From the IMG/VR virus record IMGVR_UViG_3300013115_000522, positions 1 to 27,431 of that record: a stretch of DNA of 27,431 bases. One strand, 5' to 3'. Made by a program: the position numbers and the translations under genes. Positions within the stretch are counted from its first letter, which is position 1; each line of letters opens with the position of its first letter. Positions 7,143 through 18,100 of this stretch are shown here, piece after piece. This DNA is from a virus. The notes under the pieces are model-generated. The model searched no databases. It worked only from the letters and a program-made list of their open reading frames with translations, and was not told the DNA's origin.

Positions 7143-8834
7143 TTGTCGGCACTTACTGCGAAAAAATTTAGAGTTTATAGCGCAAACGCATTTCTTTCTT
7201 CTGTAATAACAGATTCGTTGTATGCCTATGTCGGGCGTTCTGTTACATGGAACGACGAAACCAATCCGCCTTCTGCAAATGATGACACGCGAGACTTTAA
7301 TAAAATTTGGGATAATATGGCAGGTGCCATTCGTGTCACAAGGAATCAGGTAGAACTTGGAATTAAGCGAAACGATTGGTCATCTGGGTCGATCTATGGT
7401 AAGTATCACCATGCAAACACAACGCTGGGTGATAATTATTATGTTCTTGCCGGTGTCGCAGACAGAGATGTTTATCTTTGCTTGGATAATAATGGAGATT
7501 CTCCGTCTACTTCAAAACCAAACCACAAAAACTTTTCACCAAAGAGAGAGGCTGATAGTTATCTTTGGAAGTATATGTATTCCATTCCATCCACTGAGTT
7601 TACCAAGTTTGCAACATCAAATGTGATTCCTGTCTATAATAATATAAACAACCAAAGAAGCAGCAGGCTTGGCGCAATTGAATCATTGACAATTAGCGCA
7701 AATGCCACAACTGGAATTGGGTCAAACTATCGCGGAAGTGGATTTTCAAACGGAACATCGGGTGTATCCATTAGCAATGGTACTATTTTTACGACAATTC
7801 CAGCCAACCACACGACCAATGAATTGAAGCTTGTTGCAGATGCTGGTCTTGCCGCCCATGATGATTATTATGTCAACAGTGTGTTTTTTGTAACATCGGG
7901 TAGAGCAAGGGGAACGTATAGGCGCATTGTAGATTCAAAGACGGGGCCTGATCATACGACAACAAATCTTGTGTTTTCTACTGCAATGTCTGGTGTCGCA
8001 AACGGAGATCAGTTTGTAATCGGTCCTGCTGTAGAAATACCCGGCGATCTTCAGGGGAGGAATACTTTTAGGGGTTATGCCGATGTTGATTCAGATGGCA
8101 AGGTGATAAGAATTAATGTGGTTCATTCTGGATTGAATTATGCGAACGGCGATGTTTCTGTATTGATTAATGGTGTTTATATATCAACTTCTGGCGTATT
8201 CAGCGACGGATCTGGGGCAGAGGCAGATATGATACTTGCTCCTTCATACAGTCACGGGTATGATATTCCATATGAGCTTGATGCCAAGTTTGTGATCATT
8301 TCCCCAGAAACAATTTTGCCCAGGGACGAACAGACAGGGCAATTTATCGGGTATAAAAATGAGATTCGTCAGTTTGGTTTAATTTCCAAACCAATAGATT
8401 CTTATACAAATCAGGTTGCGCGAAAAGATTCGTATGACCAAAGAACCACGGTTTATTTTGCACACCCAACAAGTATACCCTTCAAGCAAGATGAGGTGGT
8501 ATATGACACGGGATCGGGGATAGAGAAGGCAAAGGCCATTGTGTATGATGTTTGTGGAGACACGGGAAAACAATATCTTACGCTGACAAATGTTCAAGGA
8601 ATTTTTCAGAATGGAGACACATTGTATAACAGACTTGGAGATTCTGCGAGCATAAGTAGCGCAAATCTATCGTATCATCAATATCCAAGTGGAAGTGGAA
8701 ATTATCCAATGATGCCAGTACAAGCTGGTGGGTTGACTAAATATACAGGGAATATACTATATCACGAAAATATATCGCCCATTTATCGAAGACTAGATCA
8801 AAAAGAAAATTTTAAGATCGTCTTTGAGTTCTAA
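7143..8834 (+). CDS. 8: Baseplate wedge subunit gp8
   Basis: The product has 563 residues, against 334 in T4 gp8. The N-terminal pattern YAYVGRSVTWNDE...IWDNMAGAIRVT...IKRNDW matches T4 ITFGRSEPWSSNE...MWTHMMGTVKVL...IPRRDW. Next come VYLCLDNN and DSYLWKYMYSIPS (T4: VYRCLD, DGYVWEYLFEIPP). The end, LTKYTGNILYHENISPIYRR followed by NFKIVFEF, matches T4 LMRHSGEMIYMENRPPI followed by NILFTF. The extra length is in the middle (residues about 185-440), with Gly-rich beta segments such as HSGLNYANGDVSVLING and a SYSHGYDIPYELDAK block like the GHGxD-ELG motif I recall from marine gp8 proteins. gp8 dimers bind gp7 and hold outer baseplate parts. The start is TTG at 7143. The stop overlaps the next late motif. 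Confidence 0.92.
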   Translation: MSALTAKKFRVYSANAFLSSVITDSLYAYVGRSVTWNDETNPPSANDDTRDFNKIWDNMAGAIRVTRNQVELGIKRNDWSSGSIYGKYHHANTTLGDNYYVLAGVADRDVYLCLDNNGDSPSTSKPNHKNFSPKREADSYLWKYMYSIPSTEFTKFATSNVIPVYNNINNQRSSRLGAIESLTISANATTGIGSNYRGSGFSNGTSGVSISNGTIFTTIPANHTTNELKLVADAGLAAHDDYYVNSVFFVTSGRARGTYRRIVDSKTGPDHTTTNLVFSTAMSGVANGDQFVIGPAVEIPGDLQGRNTFRGYADVDSDGKVIRINVVHSGLNYANGDVSVLINGVYISTSGVFSDGSGAEADMILAPSYSHGYDIPYELDAKFVIISPETILPRDEQTGQFIGYKNEIRQFGLISKPIDSYTNQVARKDSYDQRTTVYFAHPTSIPFKQDEVVYDTGSGIEKAKAIVYDVCGDTGKQYLTLTNVQGIFQNGDTLYNRLGDSASISSANLSYHQYPSGSGNYPMMPVQAGGLTKYTGNILYHENISPIYRRLDQKENFKIVFEF

Positions 8835-8838
8835 ATAG
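8831..8838 (+). promoter_or_regulatory. Late promoter-like motif overlapping the gp8 stop codon
   Basis: CTAAATAG, extended as TTCTAAATAGTATAA, contains the gp8 stop TAA (8832-8834). It ends 21 nt before the next start. The AAATAGTAT part is shared with the motif at 7106-7116, which supports a real element over chance, although the first base of the core differs from TATAAATA. Confidence 0.5.
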
Positions 8839-8859
8839 TATAAAGAGGGAATTTTTCTC

Positions 8860-11800
8860 ATGCCAATAAACTTTAACAAACAGCCATATTTTGATGATTT
8901 CTTAGCAGATGCGAATTATTATCGCATGTTGTTTAGGCCAGGGCGAGCAGTACAGGCAAGAGAATTAACCCAAATTCAATCTATGCTTCAAAACCAAATT
9001 AAAATGTTTGGTGATCATATATTTAAAAATGGTACTCTTTGTGCAGGTGGAAAAATTGAATATGATAGAAATAGTACAAAGTGGATAGCCGTCAAAGGGC
9101 AGGATGCTCATGGGAACCCGGTTCGTGTTCAAGATATTATTCCCGGTATGCGTCTTCGTCGCAGCGCAGAAGCAGATTCTCCATATACCAATGTAAAAGT
9201 TCTTGCGAAGGTCGTTGGCGTTCGCAAGCAAGAGCTTCAAGATCCTAATACGATTTATATTAAGTATGAGCGGGGTTCTGATGCTGGCTTTGGGGCAAAT
9301 GAGAACTTGGTTATATATGAAACCCAAAGCGGCAAAGCCAGATATACTGTAACCACCATAGATGAGCATACATCGGCAGGGGAACAACATCAGGGAAATT
9401 CTGCATGGTTTCGTGTAGAGCCGGGCATTTATTATTGGAACGGGTTTTTTATTAAAACTGCTGGTGGTGGTCTTTGTCTTGACAAGTATTCAAATACACC
9501 AACATATAAGGTTGGTCTTGTTGTATCAGAAGAAGTTATAACATCTGACGAAAATTCAAAAGACCCTGCATCTGGTTCTACTAATTATGGCGCACCCGGA
9601 GCAGATCGATACAAAATCACAGCCACACTCCAGAAGCATGGTGATGGTATAGTTCTTCCAGAAGGCATTCCTGATAATTTCATTCCATTGGCTACTATTG
9701 ATCGCGGGTTGCTTATTCGTAATGAAAGTATGCAGTCAGATCAGACTGTTTATAATATCATCGGCGATCATATTGCAAAACGGACATATGAGGAAAGTGG
9801 TAATTATGTTGTTAGACCATATGAGATTAAAATTGGGAATCATACGACCAAGGACAATCCAAAACTTGCCGTTCAACTCAGCGAAGGAAAGTCTTACGTT
9901 AAGGGATATAGGCAAGACCTACAGGGGTTTGTACAAACCAAGTTAGTTAATAAAGGGCGCGACACGGTTGATGTAGACAATATGGATTTTTCCAATAGAT
10001 ATGGTGATAATTTTGTCTACATCTATGATCGTGCATCCGGTGGTTCTGATAGGCACGCTGAAGATGCAAATGGTATTTTTGTTATCGGATCTGGTGGCGT
10101 AGAATTCAATCCAACAAGTTCTGCCTTTGGTGTTCGTGGCGAGGCAGTCTCTATTCATAGTGTTCCGAGCCAACTTGTTGTTGATTATGGAGTGACTTCT
10201 GGTGATACAGATGGTCATCGCTGGAAGTCTACCTTGGTCGGGACGGCAAGACCAATGCAGATGGTGTATGATAAAGAAGCAAGTCAAGCCTCTGCTGCAC
10301 AACAAAGACCCGGAAATGTATATCGCCTTTGGTTAGATGACTTTAAGCCTGCTTCATATTCAAATACAGTTTCTGTAGATAATATTAAGACCGGGCTTAC
10401 GGGAGCAATTTCCAATTCAACATATTCTGTATTTACATTTACACAAGACACTTCTCATGGAATAACTGCCAATGATCGAATTTCCATTACGGGTGGAAGT
10501 TCTACGTGGAATCATACTCAATACCAAGTTCATATGGCAAACAGCACTGCATTTGTAATTGCGAGCGATCATGAAGCTGCGGGAAATCCAACTGATCTTG
10601 TCGCATACCGCGTTACTGGAAACACGAGCCATCTGAGAACGGTTGTTCTCAATACAACAGAGTCTTCTCCTGCGTGGAACGATTCTTTGGTTGGCGCAAA
10701 AATTTCAACAAGCGGAACCCGAACGGATTCTGGCGGAAATCAAATTTGGGGAAACAATTCCGCAAGAACTATTGTGGGATATATAGGAACCCATCGCGAT
10801 GGCAGCGGCGCTCCAGGGCAGTATAGGGATAAGTATGGTTGGTCGAAAGATGCAACTGTTATAGTTGATCGGGATTGGGAGGTTCCTCCGCTACAGGGAG
10901 ACACGTATACCATCGCGTTTGATATGAAACAAGCTCGATCTATTGTACATAATGTGAACAAGTCTGCCACTGGTGCCGATCAATATCCTGCCGCAATTAA
11001 TCAGAAGTGGAATATTGATCCTATTAATGGTGTCCGATCAAGAACTTCAGAAGACTCTGAGAAGGTGTCTGATGCGGTGTTTGGTAATCGCGTCGGCGGC
11101 GATTGTAATTATAATGAGATTGCAGCCGGAGATAAACTTCTTTTTTCCACAGGCAATAATCCAAAGTTTGCTACTAAGTCAATAGTGAAGCACGGAAATA
11201 TTGATGCCGGTCAGACCTCTAATACAATTATGTACTATACAGAATATTGCATCAAGAGTGGAGACGGTAGTGCCTCTCTGATATTCACTCCTGCACAAGA
11301 AGAAAATTATAAGTTTTGGACAAGATCGGTTCCATATCCATACGAAGATGGTCCTGTAACTGCAACTGAAATCAAAGATAACTATATTGTTGTAGATGAG
11401 ACAACTGGAAATGTAATTACTGATTACATCACCTCTGGTGATCTTAATGGACATTCGTTAACATTAGATCGCGCATCCGGCGACAATTGGTTGAATGGTC
11501 ATAATTATGTTCTTTTATATCCTGCCAAGGCAGAGTTTGCAAACCCAGCATATAAGAAATTAACCAAGGCAAACACGACACATACACGACATATAAATCA
11601 GTTGTCGGTTGCGGGGGATCATACGAATTATGATCGTGGGCAAATTCAAATAGATAAGAATTCCTATGGGGTTTTGACTAACAATTCGAGAATTTCTCTT
11701 GGTATTCCTGATGTATATAAGAATCCTAATGCAACAAACTTTAAGGTTGTTCAGGAATTTAGAAGTGAGAACGCAAATACTGATTTGGCAAACACAACTC

Positions 11801-14800
11801 ATAAAGATGTCACCACGAGCTTTAGGTTGGACACAGGCCAACGGGACATGTTCTATGACAATGCGTCGCTTGTTTTAAAATCAGGGTCAAATTCGCCAAC
11901 AGGAAACCTCATGGTTTGTGTGGATCGTTTTCAGCGAATGACTGGACCCAAGAGTGATACCACAAGAACAGCCAATACAGATACCCCTGGATATTTTTCT
12001 ATAGATTCATATCAATACACAACAGATCTTACGTTTGATAGTCCTGCATCTATAAGTTTTTTGGTTCACGATTTAGTAAAGGGTGAAGATTCTGGCGCAT
12101 CTGGTTACATCGAAACTTTTTCAAATACGGGTCCGGGTTTTGCCAAGGCAAGACTTGTAGATGTGGAAGGAACTTTCCAAGTTGGAGAAAATGTAAAAAA
12201 GGGTGACGCTGTTGGTAGAATCAAGACAATCGTCGAAGCTGATTTGGCATACAGCGATATTCCAGTATATACCGATGCAGCTAAAATTCCACACCTTCTT
12301 CGTAATCATATTGATATGCGACCCTATGTTACATCTAATACAAGGGTTAGCGATACCATTGGTGGAATCATGCCCCTTATTCCAACCTCTGAATCGTTCA
12401 ATGCAGGAATCAAGTCGGGTGAGGCAGTTGTTGGTTCAAGTATGGCATCCAGAATTAGCGTCACAAATTATGCAGGAAGAAAAGCAAAGGTCACAATGTC
12501 CAAAGATGGCTCCGTTGGAATTATTAATGGAGCATACTCCTTGGATAAAACAAAATTAAGACCTCCCAAGGACGACGATAATGATGACGCGCTCACTCTG
12601 TTCACATTAGAGATTCCTCCATATACAGATAACCCAAGGGATGTTATTGTCCAGAGACATACGGCAATGCGATATACAATGCGTGATATTGGTCGTCTTG
12701 CCAAGAGGGTTGAGAATTTAGAATACTATGTTTCTCTGAACGCACTGGAACGGGCTACTGCTGATGTTGATGTTACATTTGAGGACGGCACAGATCGTTT
12801 CAAGAATGGTATCATTACAGACAACTTTACTGGAGATGCAATTCGTGATGTAAGAAGTTCTGATTTGTCCTCTGTGAGTAATAAGGGTGTTTTGCGACCA
12901 TTGTCAACATTCTCTGACAGAGGGCAGATGATGATGGATATTGATATGGCGTTGGATAATAATGGTGCCTATGTCCGTCGAAATTGGTTGGGCGGAAGAA
13001 ACACTGGGGAGAGTCGTAGAAGATTTGGAATGCTTGAATATACTCCAGTGGATTTTCAATCTCAGCCAATTGCAACGATGTCCATGAGTGTAAATCCATT
13101 TGATCTTCAGAATTATACTGGAACGCTTGACCTTTCTCCCGATTATGATCGATGGATCAGTACAACCAAGTCACCAGAATATGAAGTTAAAATTCACGGA
13201 ACTTCAGATTCCGAATTTAGTATGTTTACAACGATTGATGAAAATTCAAGTGCTGATCAAATTGTACAGGCACTACAAAGTTATGATTCTCTTTGGGAAG
13301 ATATTGCAGGAACTTTTGGAATGCGTGATGATGATATTCAAGGTGAGATTGTTTCTTTTGAACAATTAGAAGACGGGACATATAACAGAACAACATCTGC
13401 GCGATCAATCACTCTTGGTAGTGTTCAAGATCAAAGGATGAGCACGGCACAAATTGATGCTGCCATTGCGCAATCTGGTATTGTCGATGGAATGACCAAA
13501 AAGCTGGAGATTCTTCCATATATTAGATCAAGAGATATCTATCTCCACGCCAAGGGGCTCAGGCCAAATCATCTTGCAGTTACCAAGTTTGAGGATGTTG
13601 GTGTTGAATATGCTTTTAGTCGGGCAAATGAAATTTATATGAAATTTGATTCTACCAAACTGGCACTAAACACTACACAATTCCTCCCAGACCAAAACGG
13701 AGATTATGAAAAGGTTAAGATTTATAAAGAAGGTGATACTTCTAAGACTGCCAATGCCATACTGATGGCTATTCGAGACGTTGAAACTTCTGGTGCTCAT
13801 GATCAAATAGCAAGAAACAATGTTCGTAGAGGATTTATTGTTCCTGTAATTCATAATGAAGATACAGGTAAAGTTGATTATGCTACATATAAGGATGGTT
13901 ATTATAGTAGTTCTTGGACTAATTCAAATATTAAAACTCGTGGCTGGCAGGGCACCGATACCAATCTAATTGTTGAGGGGTATGAATCTGGTGCCAAGGC
14001 ATATCTCTGGGGCGGCGGAACACATAATTACAATGGTCATTATACGGGAACTGCGAGAAATACTGGAGCAAACACAACACACTTGCTTCTGTCTCCAGAT
14101 GCTTCTCGTTATATTTCAAAGAATTTTGGAACCACTGGTCCCGATAACCCGACAAGTTATACAGGAATTCCAAGAGAGACTTTGATTCGGTTTGTTGATG
14201 GCGCAGGTAAATATCAAGAATGTATTGCTAATACTGCCTTGGCTACAGAAGAGAATGGCTCTATTGTTTTGGAATTGAGAAAAAATTCACGAGGCGACAC
14301 TGGTGTCAGAACCAATTGGGTTCATGGGGCAATCAATCAAGACGGACCTGACTCCAATCCTACGGTATACTCAATAAGAATGGAGCCTGTTGAGCCTTCA
14401 ATCAGAAATCATAATATTACGCAGCGTGGAACACAACATTCGCGAAGCACATTCCATGGAGAGAAGATGGGCATTCTTCATCTTCCAAGTGATATTCGCC
14501 ACGAGTGGACATATGGAAGGAAGTCTGTTGAGGTAATGGATCGTTATGATCGAACCGAAAATTTGATTACAAGTTATGCACAGGCATATTATTTTGCAGA
14601 AGGCACCGGACAACAAACCGCAGATAGTTCTAAGGTTCTGGGTGTTCTTCAAGAGGTTAGAAGCAAACTCAATGCCTATAGAATAAATAATCACGCAGAG
14701 GATCTTGGTTATGTTCCGGGCATTGATAATTTCTCAGAAAATCCACGCGAAGGTAAACTTGCTGTAATTAAAAGCATTACAGTAAACGAGGGTGCCGGTG

Positions 14801-15120
14801 CCAATGGTCAATATACTGGATCTGAAACTTTCCGACCTGGAAGATCAACATACGGTAGAGTTGCCGAAACTACAGTTAATGAATTGGGAAATCAATACTT
14901 TATGAAGAGCGGCGCATACTTTACTGCGGGGGCAATTACTGACGCCTTCATAGAAGAAGATTCTCAATTGGTTGGTTGGATGTGGGTTCCGAAGATAAAT
15001 GGCGGCGGAGAAATTGTTGGGTGGGAAAAGCAAACTGCTAGCATCGATGACCTGAGAGAACAGCCAAACAGACACACGAACTCGCCGACAACTGCAACTA
15101 ATCCCGAAGGAGATGTGTAA
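8860..15120 (+). CDS. DUF4815-type giant virion structural protein, N-terminal and central parts
   Basis: The product has 2086 residues. The N-terminus (PYFDDFLADANYYRMLFRPG, then RAVQARELTQIQSMLQNQI and FGDHIFKNG) is the hallmark of DUF4815 proteins, large structural proteins of T4-like and other myoviruses. Residues 1271-1296 carry the conserved RYTMRDIGRLAKRVENLEYY block, 1412 onward NPFDLQNYTGTLDLSPD, and 1551-1572 ILPYIRSRDIYLHAKGLRPN, all landmarks I recall from this family. Long beta-rich, low-complexity stretches lie between. The family normally continues into a DPLAQTF-type domain in the same chain; here that domain is in the next gene. The location is probably the baseplate periphery or fibre base; the exact role is not established. 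The ribosome site is GAGG at 8845-8848, followed by ATG at 8860. The protein stops 2 nt before the next gene. Confidence 0.85.
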   Translation: MPINFNKQPYFDDFLADANYYRMLFRPGRAVQARELTQIQSMLQNQIKMFGDHIFKNGTLCAGGKIEYDRNSTKWIAVKGQDAHGNPVRVQDIIPGMRLRRSAEADSPYTNVKVLAKVVGVRKQELQDPNTIYIKYERGSDAGFGANENLVIYETQSGKARYTVTTIDEHTSAGEQHQGNSAWFRVEPGIYYWNGFFIKTAGGGLCLDKYSNTPTYKVGLVVSEEVITSDENSKDPASGSTNYGAPGADRYKITATLQKHGDGIVLPEGIPDNFIPLATIDRGLLIRNESMQSDQTVYNIIGDHIAKRTYEESGNYVVRPYEIKIGNHTTKDNPKLAVQLSEGKSYVKGYRQDLQGFVQTKLVNKGRDTVDVDNMDFSNRYGDNFVYIYDRASGGSDRHAEDANGIFVIGSGGVEFNPTSSAFGVRGEAVSIHSVPSQLVVDYGVTSGDTDGHRWKSTLVGTARPMQMVYDKEASQASAAQQRPGNVYRLWLDDFKPASYSNTVSVDNIKTGLTGAISNSTYSVFTFTQDTSHGITANDRISITGGSSTWNHTQYQVHMANSTAFVIASDHEAAGNPTDLVAYRVTGNTSHLRTVVLNTTESSPAWNDSLVGAKISTSGTRTDSGGNQIWGNNSARTIVGYIGTHRDGSGAPGQYRDKYGWSKDATVIVDRDWEVPPLQGDTYTIAFDMKQARSIVHNVNKSATGADQYPAAINQKWNIDPINGVRSRTSEDSEKVSDAVFGNRVGGDCNYNEIAAGDKLLFSTGNNPKFATKSIVKHGNIDAGQTSNTIMYYTEYCIKSGDGSASLIFTPAQEENYKFWTRSVPYPYEDGPVTATEIKDNYIVVDETTGNVITDYITSGDLNGHSLTLDRASGDNWLNGHNYVLLYPAKAEFANPAYKKLTKANTTHTRHINQLSVAGDHTNYDRGQIQIDKNSYGVLTNNSRISLGIPDVYKNPNATNFKVVQEFRSENANTDLANTTHKDVTTSFRLDTGQRDMFYDNASLVLKSGSNSPTGNLMVCVDRFQRMTGPKSDTTRTANTDTPGYFSIDSYQYTTDLTFDSPASISFLVHDLVKGEDSGASGYIETFSNTGPGFAKARLVDVEGTFQVGENVKKGDAVGRIKTIVEADLAYSDIPVYTDAAKIPHLLRNHIDMRPYVTSNTRVSDTIGGIMPLIPTSESFNAGIKSGEAVVGSSMASRISVTNYAGRKAKVTMSKDGSVGIINGAYSLDKTKLRPPKDDDNDDALTLFTLEIPPYTDNPRDVIVQRHTAMRYTMRDIGRLAKRVENLEYYVSLNALERATADVDVTFEDGTDRFKNGIITDNFTGDAIRDVRSSDLSSVSNKGVLRPLSTFSDRGQMMMDIDMALDNNGAYVRRNWLGGRNTGESRRRFGMLEYTPVDFQSQPIATMSMSVNPFDLQNYTGTLDLSPDYDRWISTTKSPEYEVKIHGTSDSEFSMFTTIDENSSADQIVQALQSYDSLWEDIAGTFGMRDDDIQGEIVSFEQLEDGTYNRTTSARSITLGSVQDQRMSTAQIDAAIAQSGIVDGMTKKLEILPYIRSRDIYLHAKGLRPNHLAVTKFEDVGVEYAFSRANEIYMKFDSTKLALNTTQFLPDQNGDYEKVKIYKEGDTSKTANAILMAIRDVETSGAHDQIARNNVRRGFIVPVIHNEDTGKVDYATYKDGYYSSSWTNSNIKTRGWQGTDTNLIVEGYESGAKAYLWGGGTHNYNGHYTGTARNTGANTTHLLLSPDASRYISKNFGTTGPDNPTSYTGIPRETLIRFVDGAGKYQECIANTALATEENGSIVLELRKNSRGDTGVRTNWVHGAINQDGPDSNPTVYSIRMEPVEPSIRNHNITQRGTQHSRSTFHGEKMGILHLPSDIRHEWTYGRKSVEVMDRYDRTENLITSYAQAYYFAEGTGQQTADSSKVLGVLQEVRSKLNAYRINNHAEDLGYVPGIDNFSENPREGKLAVIKSITVNEGAGANGQYTGSETFRPGRSTYGRVAETTVNELGNQYFMKSGAYFTAGAITDAFIEEDSQLVGWMWVPKINGGGEIVGWEKQTASIDDLREQPNRHTNSPTTATNPEGDV
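15107..15112 (+). promoter_or_regulatory. Ribosome binding site inside the end of the DUF4815 gene
   Basis: AAGGAG lies within the last codons of the upstream gene, 10 nt before the ATG at 15123. This gives the downstream gene an independent initiation signal and argues against the two frames being joined by frameshifting. Confidence 0.65.
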
Positions 15121-15122
15121 GA

Positions 15123-18100
15123 ATGTCTATTTATGAAGACAACATTAGTATTAATCATATGGACTGCCTTGCTGCTTTAGGGTGGCTTGCCTTTGATACT
15201 ACACATATGGGAGATCCAGATAGTTATTTGATGTCGCCTTGCTGTACACACGGTTACCGCGCAGTGTTCGGTCCAAGACCCGCACTGGATTATGTTAGAG
15301 CGTATACGGATCTCTATTCGCGGGTCAACCCGGGCACGGGCGAGACAGAATATCGAGGGCATTGGGCGGTGGACAGCTCAAGGGCTAACTTCGCGGGCGG
15401 CCCCGGTTGGACGTTGGTTGCATCAGCAGAAGACCTCGCGGTCTGGGATTGGAGCGACGACGAAGGAGTAGATCGACCCGACTGGTTCGTGCGGGCGCAG
15501 GGTGCCGGAAAAGATTCCAGTTGGGTGTTGGTTGCAGGAGCAACAGACATTGCGATCGGGGCACCTGTAGAAGCCCAGGCAAAATATTGGGCAACCACAC
15601 AAAGTGATATTGCGACAATTGAGCAAGAATATGACGCTGAAGATTGGGCGGGTCGTGATATTACAGAGGCAGATTTTCAAACTTCTGTTTCGGAATATAC
15701 AAAACAATATGGGCACGCCATTCATGACTGGAACCATTATTGGTGGTGGTTTGGAATCTTTTTTTATCCCCGATACTCTGCCACAACGACAACCACCGCT
15801 TCACAGGTTCCGTATGACATTACTTCTGACTATCAAGAGACGACAGCATACTATAAGTATTGGGGCTGGCGAGGAAATCGGTGGCGTTGGTATAGAAGTT
15901 ATTATGGTGGTCAGTATGCTTCTTTAACACAAACAACTACTGCCACTGGCGCGCTTCAGGGATGGTCAAAATCAGAACATAGTCAAAATGCGCCTGGTGT
16001 AATTAGTCAGACATCTACACTTCCTAGTGCTGCTCAGTTGGGCGATACAGACAAAATACATTGGGTTCGTTATGGGTCAAGAAATCTAATTGGCTTAAAG
16101 CGGTGCAAGGACGGTTATGGAGCAACCGGACCACTATACGGGCATAATCATGGTATATATGGGCAAACACCAAACTGGAGGGGTTTATCACGAGAAGATT
16201 ATAGTATAAACGATATTGTGCAACCCGGTCAGTCTGGTGTTGGTGGGCTTGTCCCAAACATTATTTTTACGGGCGGCGAACTGGAGGGTGTTCAGGGATT
16301 TGCCGAGTGTGAAGAAGACCCAACCTCTCCCGATTTTGGTTCAATTAAAAGTATTAACATTGGTCAGGGTGGATTGAATTCTCAGTTGGCAGGAACCGAT
16401 CCCGGCATTACTATTCTTACTGATATGCGAAAGATAGGATCTTTGCCTTTTGATCTTTCTTTAACTCCCTCGGAAGTTAGTCTCATTGAAGCTCCTGCTG
16501 TTTTAGTAGACTCTCCAGAAAACTATGCACATTTTGGTAACGAAGGTTCTGTTGATATAGAAATTACTACAGACCCAGAAGAGATTAAAACTGCTTATCC
16601 TTGGATGTTTAAGACGAAGGAAGAGATGCACGCACTTCTTTGTGACGGGTATCATGATCCAGTTGCTCAGACATTCATGGTCAATCAAACATTACATCCA
16701 GATGGAATCTTCTTAACGTCAGTTCAAGTTTGTTTCCAAAATAAACCTGACCCCGATTCAAGAGAATGGGTGGTTCTTGAAATTAGACCAACCAACAATG
16801 GTTATCCAGATCATGAAAAAGTTTTAGCTCAAAAGTGGTTGACTAACCATCAAATAAATGTTGCAGACAATGCAGAAGCAAATATAGATAAAAATTGGGA
16901 TTGGCCTACCGGAACAGGAGAAAGAAGGTATCCTACATTTGATGATCCAACAGGAAAATCCTATACGGAATTTATTTTTAGGCAACCATGTTACTTAGAG
17001 CCTGCAAAAGAATATGCCGTTGTAATTCGTTCAAACAGTTCTGATTATAGGGTTTGGCTTGCAGAGTCAAGTCAGCCTGTGGCACCAAGATCCGATGATC
17101 AGTCCAGATTGGAGCAATCCGAAGCTGCCAGAAGAAGTGCCGTCTATGGCAATGAATTTGGTGGTTCTTTCTTTGTTTCACACAACGGAAGAACTTGGGA
17201 GCCAGAACAAAATAAAGACTTGATGTTTAAGTTGCTCAAGGCTGATTTTGGTTCTGGCACGGCGATATCACCGGCAACTCCATTTACAGGAACCATTGAT
17301 GTTCGTGCCAGTGGTGGTTTACCGAATGCGGTTGATTATGATCGTATTAATATTTCAGTTCAAAAGGCACTAATTCCAAAGGTTGGAGTAACTCAAATCA
17401 CAGGAACAGCATATGGACTAACAAAAACAGATGCCGAGGGAGGAGCCACGGAACCCACCACTGTTATAGATGGTGCCTATGGTGACAACCTTGCCGGTGA
17501 AGTCAACACCCACGATTTAAATGAGACTATGAGATTGCTTGCTAGCAAACCATATGAGCAATCTTCCTTTAAGTCTACATTTACATTGTCTACAACAAAT
17601 CGCGACGTTTCTCCTGTGCTTGATATGGATCATGCCAGTATATTCCCGGCAAAGAATGAAATCAATAATGGTGAGCTTACTGTTAATGATATTAATATTC
17701 TTTCTGGCGGCAGTGGTTATCAGATAGGTACTCGGTTTACTGTCTCTGCGCCACCAGATAAAAATGGTGTGGGGGGAAGTACAGCAAATGCATACTTTAA
17801 GGTTTCTAACCTGGGAGATAATGATAGAATTCAGGCAGATCTTTCAACCAGAGGCATTGTTATGTGTGATTCGGGTGGAACCGAAACAACCACTTCGGGC
17901 GCAGGATTCTATAAGGAAATTGTGGATCAGGCTTCGCACATTTCAACGGTTACTGGTAGTGGGAGTGGGTCTGGGGCGTCCTTTGAAATTCTTTCAGAAG
18001 AGGGTGCCTCTGAGGGTAATGCCAAGATGCGTTATGTTACCAAACCAGTCACGCTCGCAGACGGAATGTCCGCAAGGGCACTCAAGGTTTTCCTTACTGC

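Noticed and set aside
15100-15126. Programmed frameshift joining the two DUF4815-type genes
   Set aside because: No slippery heptamer is present near the stop, and the second gene has its own AAGGAG and ATG; separate initiation is the simpler reading. A sequencing indel remains possible and is noted in the finding.
15720-15775. Transmembrane segment in the aromatic stretch
   Set aside because: It is too short and too rich in Trp/Tyr with His, Asn and Arg close by; no neighbouring features of a membrane protein.
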